This document shows positions 1 to 11,100 of a stretch of DNA of 64,000 nucleotides, in pieces. The DNA lies in the NCBI RefSeq assembly GCF_001949145.1, contig NW_019091386.1, positions 1,120,915-1,184,914 on the forward strand, in the 5' to 3' direction. The position numbers were made by a program, and so were the translations under genes. The notes below the pieces were generated by a model. It was not told where the DNA came from and searched no databases. It worked only from the letters and a program-made list of their open reading frames with translations. Position 1 is the stretch's first letter. Every line of letters begins with the position of its first letter. This stretch comes from Acanthaster planci. Taxonomy: Eukaryota > Echinodermata > Asteroidea > Valvatida > Acanthasteridae.

Positions 1-245
1 TCTCTTCCCAGAAGTTGCATGGCTGCAACCCGGGATGAAGCCCTAGCATCAAGAAACACTCGGGGCATTACTGCAGTAATAGCATAACAGTTTCAAACAA
101 ATAGTGGAAATTGTAAGTTTGTGTCGCTAAGCAAGACACTTTACAGCAGTTACTTCTCTACACTCAAAGAGCAGACTGGTCATTACTTCACATTTACATG
201 CACAAGTTGAAACACTTAGGTAACTTTTTTTCCCATTTTCTTCAG

Positions 246-419
246 GATATTTCCAATAAGACGATGGAATTGATCAACAACCTCAAGTCCCTCAGCGACT
301 CCGGCCCAGACGGGACAGGGAAAGTAAGCATCGAGGCTCTGAGGGAACGCAAAATGCCGCCTGCCACGGAAAACTTCCTGTTCAGCCTCGCCGCAGCCGA
401 AGGACTGGCACAAGTCTAA
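246..419 (+). CDS. Terminal exon of an unrecognised gene (partial)
   Basis: An acceptor (polypyrimidine tract ending TTCTTCAG at 245) is followed by an open frame that starts DISNKTMEL and ends AAEGLAQV with a TAA stop, about 57 residues. Composition and codon usage look coding (GC-rich third positions, balanced amino acids) in contrast to the AT-rich flanks. The peptide is hydrophilic, with a Lys/Arg/Glu-rich segment ALRERKMPP and a helical C-terminus; I see no transmembrane segment, cysteine pattern or known motif. The upstream exons lie left of the window. I do not recognise the family and assign no function. The alternative, a chance open frame, is less likely because the splice acceptor and the coding composition agree. 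Confidence 0.55.
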   Translation, partial: DISNKTMELINNLKSLSDSGPDGTGKVSIEALRERKMPPATENFLFSLAAAEGLAQV

Positions 420-3400
420 CCAGACTGATGCATATCCAGGCGGTACTGAGACGTACATGTAGTGAAATGAGTCATACAGATAAACATGCACAGTAAGTAA
501 ATTAATAATCACAGATAGTGGTACAGGAGTTCAGAGGTCAAATTTGTGACTGGTCTGCGAGGCCGATTCCTCACGACATCGGCTGGAGTGGAGCAAGTGT
601 TAGCAGACAGGAAACAGTAGAAGTGCTTGTGAACATAATGAACCAAGTGTTGAACATGAGCACACTGTGCTGTCTGGATAGTTATGTAATCAATGGTACT
701 ACACACACTTGTACATGTGAATGGGCCCTCCCCGCATTAAGTGGACAATTTCTTTGGTTGGGCAAATCAGATCTTAAGCTCACGAGATGTTTGAACACCA
801 CTCGACAGCTGGGCTTGAGCTGGTGTGGTTGAAAAAGACCAACGATGAAAAAGACCACCCTCCATCCACCAGTCCAGTGGGTCTTTCAAACCCTGAGAGT
901 TATGAAATTTCTGTCAGGCTTTTTTTAATGAGATATAAACCTTGCCACACTGCGTGCTCCGGCTATGATCGCTAAGTTTTTCTACCAAAAGCACCTTTTG
1001 TGCTGTATCTCTGTCAGTTGATTGTTGAAATCACACCAAAAAATGAGAAAATGAGATCACTTATGATCTTGAACTGAAAACAAAAATCAAATGTCCCCTT
1101 CAGCTTATAAAAATTACTGTAATTTATTGCCAATATATAAAATATTTTGTATATTATTTGCGTAACACCAACAAAATAACATCAAATTTATAGTCCTTCT
1201 GTTTGAAAACGGTTCATCATCACCATCTTTGGAACTTTGCTGTCTTTGGAACTCTGGTAAAGAACTAAAACTGCTCAAAAGAAACATCATGAAGTAACTT
1301 CTCGAATACCCACTTAAACATAGACTCAAGTTGGAAAAAAAATTCCTATGGCCCATAATCAGCACAAAGTTGTCTTGTTCACAGCACCGTATGTAGAAGT
1401 CTAAAACTGCAAGACAGATATCCAGCTGCATTGGAACCAGTTGAAAGAGTAACAAAATTCCCACATGTCTGTTTGGCAAAAGATTCAGCTGAAATTCTGA
1501 TACAGCTGGAATGCAGACTAGTCAAATCTGAGCTAAATACACTTTTTTCTACAGCCTAAGAAAATCATTAACATCATGAGTTGTAAATATTTAAGATAAT
1601 TTTTTTCCCCTATATTAGCTTTGGTTACAAAACATCTCCAAGTTTCATGTCAAAAAAAAACTGAGGTCTACCACGGATGTATACATTGAGCATTGCCAAT
1701 AATGCCATGTTGTAATTGTCATCTGATAGATTCTGAAAGAGAAAAATCAGTTTAATCTGCCACTTCGTTTCTTACTGCATTAACTGTTGTGTCCGATGCC
1801 AAGTTGTGTATCTTACTGTTAATATTTTGAGCTGAAAGTTTAGACAACATGCTTGCATGTTACTTGAAAGTTTATGCCTTATTTTATTTACCGCATATAT
1901 TAACTCAGTATTACCTTAAAAAGTGACATGTGACTAATTGACTTTATTACCTTACGATAATGTTGTCAAACTTTATTCACAAGGCACGATTAAAGACTTT
2001 CTTCACTGGAAGAGGCTACATTTATAGAAAAATATGTTTTTGTTGCAACTTCTCTTGTATCTACATAAAGTAAATGAAATATACAATAAATGCTGTAAAT
2101 ATAAACTGTGATTAAAAAGTTCAGTTTTGTAATAAAAAATTGGGGAAAAAATCATTCTAAAATACACACTTTGGTCTCACACGCAGAATTTGTTTGACGT
2201 CATTCTTACCACGTCTTGTAACAAAGAAACCTGATGTAAACGTACACAACGGTTTACCTGAAGGATGGCATTTTGCCCCAACTACGGCAGTGGATCCCAA
2301 CTGTGGTTGGGGGGATCCCAAATGAAGTGTTGATTGGCTTGTCCAACATCAGCATTTCAGTTGGGATTATCCAACAGTAGTCGGGACCAGTACTACAATT
2401 GGGCCGTAACAAAACCACCTAATCCTTTCTTCCAGCTTTGGAATAATACAAATGAGAAAGTAATTTTCCACCACTCTTTTGATTCACAGAGTCACAGATG
2501 TTTCTTCAAGTACTAGAGTTGTTTTCCTGAGTTGGGGCATTTGGTCATTACGGGATATGCCACTTGACTTCATTCCAAAATGTCAAAATCGCAAAATAAA
2601 TCCTCTCTCGGACATCATCTTTGTAGGAAAACGAAAACTCTGTATACAACACCAACGGGTGCATGTGCGTGCAGCGTGCAGATGTTCTGTAAGTCCATAT
2701 ATCTTCAAAACTCAACACAACTGATGTGCGTCACGAAAACTTGAAGTCTGAATGCCAATGTGTGTGGTAATCTGGAGGAAGTGACGTCATTTGAGAGAGG
2801 TCTATTACATACATGCACGTTCTAACCTTCCACATGTGCGGACCTTCTTGCAACATAATGTGAAGACCTTGTTCATATCCTGTCTTCAGCACCTATCAAT
2901 AAATATTAAATAACACCCTGCGAACTAACAAAAAAATGTGAAAGTCAGCAAATATGTGGCATAAAAGTGAATAGGAGTCTGAAGACTGAACAATATTCTT
3001 CTCAATGTAATAACAAAGCTGTCGTAATAAAAATGCCTTGAACATTAAAACTGGCGCATATAAAAAAATTGGTAATGATCAGCTAAGCATGAATGCTAAG
3101 CCGTTATCTTTGGTTTAGCACACTGATTGGTGACTAGTTAAACTTCCACACAATATGCCTTTTCAGCTGGTAGTCAGTACTGGTCGGCTTATCAAATTTA
3201 TTCAACCAAACTATTGGTCTTTGCAACTTAATATCAATCACTAAGTACAAATCAACTTTGTTGTACGCCTACAAAGTGTTGTTGCTCCGCCCCCCTTGCA
3301 TGGGCTACCCAGTGAATAATCACAAACCAATCACCAAAGTTTTCCACACCAGTCGTATTGGATTGTAAATGGCTATGGATATGTTGCATCAGAGTTGTAA

Positions 3401-4072
3401 TTCAGCCATCACAGATTATCACAAACCATCACAAACTATCACAAGTCACTGCAAGCCGTCATAAGTCAATCACAAATCGATTGAAAGTCACAACTCCCAG
3501 GTTACATGGAAGTCACAAGCAAAGTCAGTGTGACAAAGGCGTTTCTCTGCACCACTTTGACACTTGCAAATTTGCGATCTGACTGGCGGCCGATTTGTGA
3601 TGGACAGGGTTACAGCTCTGCAGTGGACTTTGAAGGGTCGGTGGGTCAGGGTCAATAAAACGAAAGTTAAATCCTGTGGGCTTCAAAAATGAAACCAAAT
3701 TGCAATGAAGGGGAAGGGAAAACAGCTGGACCCTGTTTCAGTTTCATATCAATCCCTTGCTTCATCTCCAATTTCACAATCGCTTTCAAAGCTTTGCTGT
3801 GAGAACCAAATGGAAATACTCCGTAGGGTAACCTGACATTAAACCTTTTGTGATCCAGCCTTAGAAAAATGAGTCACAGAGGAGAAATGATGATTCCGAT
3901 TCCTGGGTTTTGAATCACTCCTAACCTGATTCCCTGGAATAAATTCTAACAAACAGCTGTACAGGATTGCCCCACATCAGCCCGAAGTTGGAGGGGAAAA
4001 AAAGGACCCTAATAGATATGCATGTACAAAATGTAATGTGCAATGCGCACGGTGTAAACATGGTTCAGAGGT
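420..4072. other. Intergenic / 3' flanks, no gene seen
   Basis: This 3.6-kb AT-rich stretch separates the end of the unknown plus-strand gene from the 3' end of the minus-strand nuclear receptor, so it should hold both 3' UTRs. Open frames here are short and not convincing. The only structure noted is the degenerate ATCACAAA-type repeat near 3.4 kb, listed separately. Confidence 0.5.
3405..3485 (+). repeat. Degenerate short tandem repeat, ATCACAAAC-like
   Basis: Variants of a 9-11 bp unit (ATCACAGATT, ATCACAAACC, ATCACAAACT, ATCACAAGTC, ATCACAAATC) follow one another with drift in length and sequence. It looks like an old, decaying minisatellite; isolated words of the same kind (GTCACAAACC, AGTCACAGG) recur near 4.7 kb. 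Confidence 0.5.
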
Positions 4073-4222
4073 TATCATAACCCGTAGATGTCCTGGTATA
4101 GAGGCTACCATGACCAGCAGACCTCCTGGTACGGAGGCTATCATAACCCGTACATGTCCTGGTATAGAGGCTACCATGACCAGCAGACCTCCTGGTACGG
4201 AGGCTATCATAACCCGTAGACC
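4073..4222 (+). repeat. 66-bp tandem repeat (33-bp dimer) overlapping a stop codon
   Basis: The word TATCATAACCCGTA begins at 4073, 4139 and 4205, an exact 66-bp period with two full copies and part of a third. Each 66-bp unit is itself two diverged 33-bp halves, both beginning GAGGCTA and containing CCTGGTA. The third, partial copy covers the last codons and stop of the nuclear receptor gene read on the minus strand, so the array begins in coding sequence and runs into the 3' UTR. On the minus strand one other frame stays open through the array and reads as 11-residue repeats. Confidence 0.9.
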
Positions 4223-7200
4223 TCCATCATGAGCGGGGTGGGCCCGTTGTAGCGGGGGTCGTCCAGCAACATCAGCTGCTGGATCTGCTGGACGTGCTCC
4301 AGCTTGAGCTGCCGCAGGTCGACCAGCCGGGACAGGAGGCGGGGCAGCACCAGTGGGTTGCCGTGGTGATTCTGCTGCACCTCCCACTCCAGGGCCTCCA
4401 GGATGACCTCCTGGAACTTCTCCACTTGCTCGCGCTGGGTCAGGTCATCACGGTCTGAGGGGAAAAGGGGGCAAAAAATGCATTTAATTCACACAGAATT
4501 TTTTTGTATCAGTGAACATAACCCTGGGGCACGTTACGTGATACGTATGGCGGTGAAGGCGCACCTTGCACACGTTTATCACTGATAGTACGCATAGGTA
4601 TGCCGTAGTTGGTCATTCATTAGTCATTCTAGTGTGTACTGAATATGTTTAATGTAGTCAAGTGCATCCCACGTCTGTGCAAGTCCAGCACATGTCCGTC
4701 ACAAACCATTCAGTCAAGAGGCAGGCAAGTCACAGGCTACTTGAGTGTGGTGCGACGAAAGCATTCCTTTGTCGTTTCACCCATCGGTTATGACTGCTCT
4801 GGTTGAATGATTCATGACTGGATTGCAAAAGGCCTTGTGATGGATTTAACTACACCCGACTAGTTGTGATGTCAGAAAAGTCAAAGGAAATTTTAGATCG
4901 AATGGATCCGCTGTACATGTGGAACTTTACAGATGGGTAGCTTGGTCAACACTTGGTGTTTCTCAAAGATCAGGTTCCTATGAGATTTTGCATTTGTCTT
5001 GGGCAACGAACCACGTCTAGACCTGTCTATTCTGACCAGCCAAAGAAGACTCCAATTTTTGTCTGCATGTAAAACGTGTTGATGTGTCCATGCCAATCAC
5101 AGACTCATAGACAGCCATAATCTACCAACTCAGGGCTGTTGCATGTCCCGGTAGATTCAGGATTAGCCAGAACCTGTGAGAAATGGTCTGAGCCTCAAGG
5201 GACAATGCCGAGGTTAACAATATGATTGGAAGGTTTGCATGGTGGATGTAGCACTGAGGCGGAGGTTTGTGGTAGCATCATAGGAAACTCTTTTGCAAGA
5301 AAGCGAGATTCTGATAAGAACTTGTGGTTTCAGCTTTCCAGAGAGTATGGTCTGTCCATTGTCAGGAGAATGTTCAATCCATCGGTTCTGATTTTAGATT
5401 GTCTATAGTTTGAGAAGGTCTGAGATGTACTGCAGGATGGTTTTCAAAGCTTTCAACGGAGGAAATCCCCCCTCAGTTTGAGTTTTGGCTTACCTGGTGC
5501 CGCCAAAGCCAGCACGCAGAACAATGCCAGCTCCTTCTCCGTCAGGTTCAGCTTCTTCATCTTCTCGAAGAACCGGAACTTGTCCTCAAAGAACATGGTG
5601 TCCAGCCCCTCCAGGAGTCGCTTCTTGAAGTAGACACCGCCCGAGGGGAACCAGAGCCCGTCGGCCATGTAGCGGGAGGCCGTAGCGATCATGGCAATCT
5701 CGAAGCCGGCATGCTTGAGCAGCGAGACTTGGTCGTTAATGTCCAGTGAGCGGAACTCGGGCAGCCGCTTGGCAAACTGGGCCAGGCTCTCGATGGCCGT
5801 CTGCAGGGCGTTACGCAGGAAGGCGGCAATGTCGTTGATATCTGTCAGCTCCCGCATGGGCCTGGAGTCGATGTTCACATTTGCCTCCTTGAAAAAAGAA
5901 ATCGTAGATGCAAGTCACAAGTCACTTCACAAGTTAAAGTACTGTAACATTCTTTCCACCTGTCACAGAATTGATTTCACTTTTTTTACAAGACTAACGA
6001 GATGAGAATACATGAATGCAATGTGACAGTAAGCTAAGCAGTGTCCTCAACAGTGGCTGCAAAGGAGCCATCAAGTTATCACCAAGTAAACTGGGGCTGT
6101 CATTTTTTTCCCGCACGAAGCATTCGCCGTATTTTTTTGGGTCACCTCGATGATGCCGAGTCGTTCCTCCATGAGCTTGTTGGTCCTGGCCTCCAGCGTC
6201 GGGTGGAAGCTCAACGCCCAGATGTCCTTGTAGGCCTGGTGGATCCTCTCGGTCAGCGCCCGCAGCTCCGCCCGCCTCTTGTCCTCCTCGCTGGCCTCAT
6301 GCTCCTCCTGGTTCAGCTCCTCAAGGAGTCGCAGCCGCTCTTCACGTGGCATGCGGCCAAACCTGGAGGCTGCGCAGGGCAGTTAAAAAAAACAGGAGCA
6401 CTTGTACATGTCTGGTGCAAACACAGTAAAGGGGACCAGTCCAGTCAGCAGGGTTTTCCCCATGGTTAATGTGCTTATTTCCCGATGATGTTTGACATTT
6501 GTGAACAGGCATGCAGGCTGTTGTGAGAATAAAACAGTGGAGCACTTTATGTTCTACAAATTTGTGATTTCCTTTTGCATTCAAAAATGGAAAGAACAAA
6601 AGCTACCTACTTTGACATGAAGTAGGAATCATTTTTGGGGGGGGGGAATTTCTAACCTGCAATCACTCTCTGGTCTCAATTCACTTGGAGCCTCCACACC
6701 AATACACACAAAGGACGGTTCATGCAGTTGACAGTTGAATGCTCAAGGCATAGCAAAATGGTACAGGTAAAAACCATCAGAGAAACACGCCTAGCATGAC
6801 AATAACTTTACTGGCCCCCTTCACTGTTTTCTGTTCTGTACATGTACGCAGAATCACTTGCCTTGGCATGACACAACTAAAAATACTTCAGTTCCCGATG
6901 GACGGGATTCAAGTCCACGCACACCTCCTTCAGCTGATGCCATTACCAATTTATGTTTCCTTGCCGAGGAAAAAAAAAGCCAGCGGTTGGATTCAAACCC
7001 TAGGGCCACAGAACCACAGACTGTTCAAAGAGTAACCATTCCTTAAATGAGGTAAAAAATATCTTTAAGGAGAAGAAAGCACATAAAAATCCAAAAATTA
7101 CAAAGAGTCATGTTATAAAATGAAAAATGGTACCCCCGGTACGTGTTAACAGGACTTCTCTTGCGTGGAAGCAGATACAGTTTAATCAGAATCTTCAGAT

Positions 7201-8183
7201 GTCATACAAAATTAATTTACATTTCCCTTCGTATTGAAATGAAACCAAAATATTTTTTTAATCTTTCAAATCTGTACGCCTTCTATCAGATTTTTTGGAC
7301 CCACAAAATGCGTGACAGGGAGGACAATATTGGGTGTAATAGGCAGTCTGAATTACCAACAGTTGTTACTGACATCAACCACTACAAAGGGTTTTTCACC
7401 GAAGCACGTATGGAGGAAATTAGACAACTGTCGCCTTACCATCGTGTGACATGCCAACGGCAATGCACTTCTGGAATCGACAGTACTGGCACTTGTTGCG
7501 GGTGGACAAGCTGATTTTGCAGGGCCTCGCCTTGGAGTACGGACAGGGCTTGTACTGCAGCTTCATGCGGTGAGTGCGACGGAAGAAACCCTGACCATCC
7601 AAAACGAAAAATGCCCCGAATCAGACTGTGCCACTCAACGTCTTTGCGGTTTACACCGATGCTCCATCACCGACTAAGGCTGTCTTCTTTGTAAGTAAGA
7701 AAGCTGTGTATCACTGGAGTCCAACTCAACCACGAGTTGAGTGAGTGGCCAGCACCTTACTACATGTGTGTACAGCTTTTCTCGATGACCTCACAAGGGG
7801 TCAAAATGATATCCGTAATAGTCAAATGCATGTATTCGTACATGCCCAAGTGGGTACTGTAATTTGTACATTTCTGTGCACATGTGAGTCCACCCAATTA
7901 GATCAAAAGAAAAAAAGAATTTCTCGGGGCACGACCAATGATATCGAAGTAGCTGAGAGGCCATAGCCAATTTTCATTCCAATAAGGTCAGGGTGCCAGT
8001 CTAATTTTTATAGCCACAAAACCATGGTGGTATCATTAATATGTCATTTGCTGTTAGTAGTTACCTTACAACCTTCACAGGAGTGGACGCCATAATGGAA
8101 GCCCGACGCCTTGTCACCGCAGATACGACACTTCAGCGGCAGGTCCATATTGTCCAGAGCAAAATGTCTGCCTGGATCATGGC
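4207..8183 (-). CDS. NR1-family (PPAR-like) nuclear receptor, N-terminus missing
   Basis: Five exons in phase: 8183-8065, 7590-7440, 6369-6146, 5887-5494, 4454-4207. The first two encode the DNA-binding domain: [22 protein letters not shown], split here, then GFFRR and the second zinc finger ending [11 protein letters not shown] and GMSHD. P-box CEGCK is typical of NR1 receptors, and [14 protein letters not shown] closely follows the PPAR style. A glutamate-rich hinge follows (exon 3), then a ligand-binding domain with the signature [21 protein letters not shown] and the C-terminal AF-2 helix LMMEVY (pattern hydrophobic-hydrophobic-x-E-hydrophobic-hydrophobic). The family binds DNA as RXR heterodimers and responds to lipophilic ligands; no ligand can be inferred here. 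Odd: the second-finger D-box has seven residues between its cysteines. The A/B region is not found; translation could start at the Met of MDLPLKC in the first listed exon or in an upstream exon. Rev-erb/E75-like identity is the main alternative. Confidence 0.9.
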
Positions 8184-11100
8184 CTGTAAGAAACACAAAC
8201 AAGACTCGGTCTGCACTGAATTTGCAGTTGTTACCATCATAAAAGCCAATGTGGTGAAAACAAAACGCTGATGGCAATGGAAACGCAAGGCAGCCATAAC
8301 AATGTAACTTGGTCCCACAAACTGAGAACTGAATCACAGGATATCAACCCGTATCTCCTTTTGAAGGCACAATTGTGATCCGATCCCACAAAATGAGTCA
8401 CAAGGCCATGTTGTCAGTCCATACAATTTGGTTTTAATTTGTATTAGAACGAACACACTGTACATGTACGTGTACTTCAGGAGCTTAATTTTGGTTTTGA
8501 TGTATTACCCAGTTTGGCATCCTGATGATGATGGACACAATGGGCCTGAAAATTTTAGAGGCTTCCTACATGTACACTGTACTAATTTATAGTACACAAG
8601 TTTATTCTAAATGCCTTTAACCAAATAAAAGCTCTGGCAACTTGCGACTCATTTTGTTAGGTTGTGTCAAAATTGTCTGAACAAAAGCTAAAAGCTTCAG
8701 TACTACATTGTAATTCTATGATATGATTTCTTATGCCTTTTAATTTCCTCCACATAAGGAAAGATGTACCACAGAAAGTTTTTGGCATAAACGAAGGGAT
8801 ACCTATGCTTTACTATCCAAATCCAAACTTGTAGCTAAGCCAAAGTGTTTGGAATTCATGACAGTGAATTCTGTTTCACACTCCTAGGCATGATGCATTT
8901 TTTTCTAATTTGTGGTCAATGTATAACTTAAGGTTTTATAGTGGCCCGGGTGGAATATATGAAAAAAATCTATTTAATTGCATTTCCAAATGTAATAAAT
9001 TTGTCTGAAAAGAATTAATATATGACAACTCATCTCTTTACAAACACATAAATGTTTGGTACTGGAAAACAACGCACGAAATGGATATCTAAAATTACTG
9101 AATGGAAGATCACAGTTGATGAAATACATCATGTTCTTGTTTACAACTGGCATACAAAAACTGGATGACTTCTTTGGATGTGCACAAAGTTGCACTGAAT
9201 GTGAGTGACCCACCACCAAGAAGGTACATAGTTTGGCAATTCCCCTCTTCAACTGTACATTTTTCGACTTCAAAGTGATTTAAGGTAGAAACTTTGTCCG
9301 CAGAAAACTTTGGTAATTACAGGCAGTGTAAATTGTGAAATTTGCATGGTTTGTGTCTGTATTTGGTATTTTGGTAGGTAATAATTTATCACTCTTCATC
9401 ATGGTTTAAGCACGGTGGATCACAACTCACAAATAAAACTTAGCGGATGCTAAACGCTCACAAAAAATTAATGTAGCAAACTGCCCTTGCAGAAAATGAA
9501 TTCTCTGACAGCAGAACTTTGGATGGCACCGTCTGTTTGTGGAAGGTATCCAGCGTCCATTAGCATTGTCAGGGAGTGGCAGTGAGGGACTTGGCATGCT
9601 TGCAGAAGGGTTTATCATGTCCCAATGCAATCCCAGTTCCTGACTCATCCATTCAACAGCGAACCAAAAGCAACTTACTGGGAGTATTGTGACAAAGACC
9701 ACCTCTAACTCCAATGATAATTGCATGTGGTTTTTTTTATGAGGGCTTTTAATTTGTCACTCTATAGTATATCAAGTAAGAAATGAGACCGAGGGGTAAC
9801 CCCCCCAAACATGTCCAAGACTATTAGTTACCTAACACATCCCCCCTAGATATCTGAAAAGAATTCCTCAGATTCCAGTGACATGATGACCAACACAAAG
9901 CAAGGGGGGGGGTTTCTCTCCATCTGATATCTTGCTCCACATGCTCTATAGCACTTTCCAGCTTTCTAAATGCCGGTTGTTTTGTTCAGCCCACACATAC
10001 AGTGTATGCTCGCTTTAAATTGCTTTCTTTTTTTTGAGGAGGAGAACCTGCCTGGATCCTCAAAAATCTTCACCAGGACGTTCCTTGTATTCACATGTAC
10101 AGCCGTCCACTTTCAATATTCCTCTTCACATTTCTGGCAAAATCATGGGCCCTAAAACCCTACTCCACACCTAACCCCACACCCTGACACAGCTCCAACC
10201 CCACCCTTCCTTCCATCCCACCCAGACTACATCTCATATAATATTGTTTCATGGACGTATAAGATATGGATTCAAATTATACTTTGATGTGTTTGCCAAA
10301 GTCTCTTTCATTCAGTACATTTTCTTTAGCTCAAACCGTAACCCCCCGGGACGTATGTAAAATCACATGGAAATAGGAAGACTAAGGGAAAATTTCAATT
10401 CATGTACATATAATAAGTGGTTCTGCCACATTTGGAAGTTGGTCAATACACCTTACACATGTATGACATCACCGATTGACCACAGAGCAGACCACAAAAA
10501 GGGGTCAACAGCATGATTTCATTTTGGTGGGGAGGGGTGCTTTATGGCTTAAGTCGACTGCAGAACTATTCCCTATGTACACATGTACATGTACAACCAG
10601 TCTGGACACAACCTGATGGCCCACAGTCCTCTTATCAACCATGGACTGCCGGACTGTCGGAAGCTTCAACGGAATACCCAGAAGAGATAAAGTAAATACA
10701 ATAATAAACGTTTCCAGCCTGGGCCTCCTGTGGTGCGACCAGTGTGGGAGGTGCCCAAGGCTCAAAACAATAAACAAATCAACAACAGTCTGGAAAATTC
10801 CAGCAGTTCTGGAAGATTGCTGATTTAGCCAAAAGCACAAGAGGAAAATAAGCCGTACATATACATGTACATGTATCTTAATGAAATGACCTTTATAATA
10901 CATTACCACAATATTAGAAACTTCAGATAAAACAAAGATTAAGTTATTCCTAAGTTTATTTTTAGACCTTGTGTACACAGGTGGAGAAACAAACCAGACA
11001 ACGCTCTTTGCAACAGTGCAAGTTGGTTTAGAAATTTTTTTTTCTTTTATCACAGGCATGACAGGGTGTCCAGCCTACCATGGTTACAATTATCAGTAAG

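Noticed and set aside
3405-3485. CRISPR-like array
   Set aside because: Units are 9-11 bp, degenerate and without spacers, in a eukaryotic genome; it is a simple tandem repeat.
3977-4387. 136-codon minus-strand frame with repeated SVPGG/SIPGH
   Set aside because: It is the shifted frame of the receptor's last exon plus the 66-bp array, not a separate gene; kept only as an observation about the repeat.
6880-7035. Possible tRNA-like element on the minus strand
   Set aside because: Only a B-box-like GGTTTGAATCC in this receptor intron; no A-box or stems, so not listed.
9427-9726. Minus-strand frame as the receptor's A/B exon
   Set aside because: The donor at about 9680 follows an ATG-led stretch in phase 0, whereas the exon at 8183 needs phase 1; the rest of the frame has no receptor character.
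10505-11059. 184-codon minus-strand open frame
   Set aside because: No family motif, no supporting splice sites or coding composition; it includes low-complexity HVHV stretches derived from the ACATGT repeats, so it is a chance frame.
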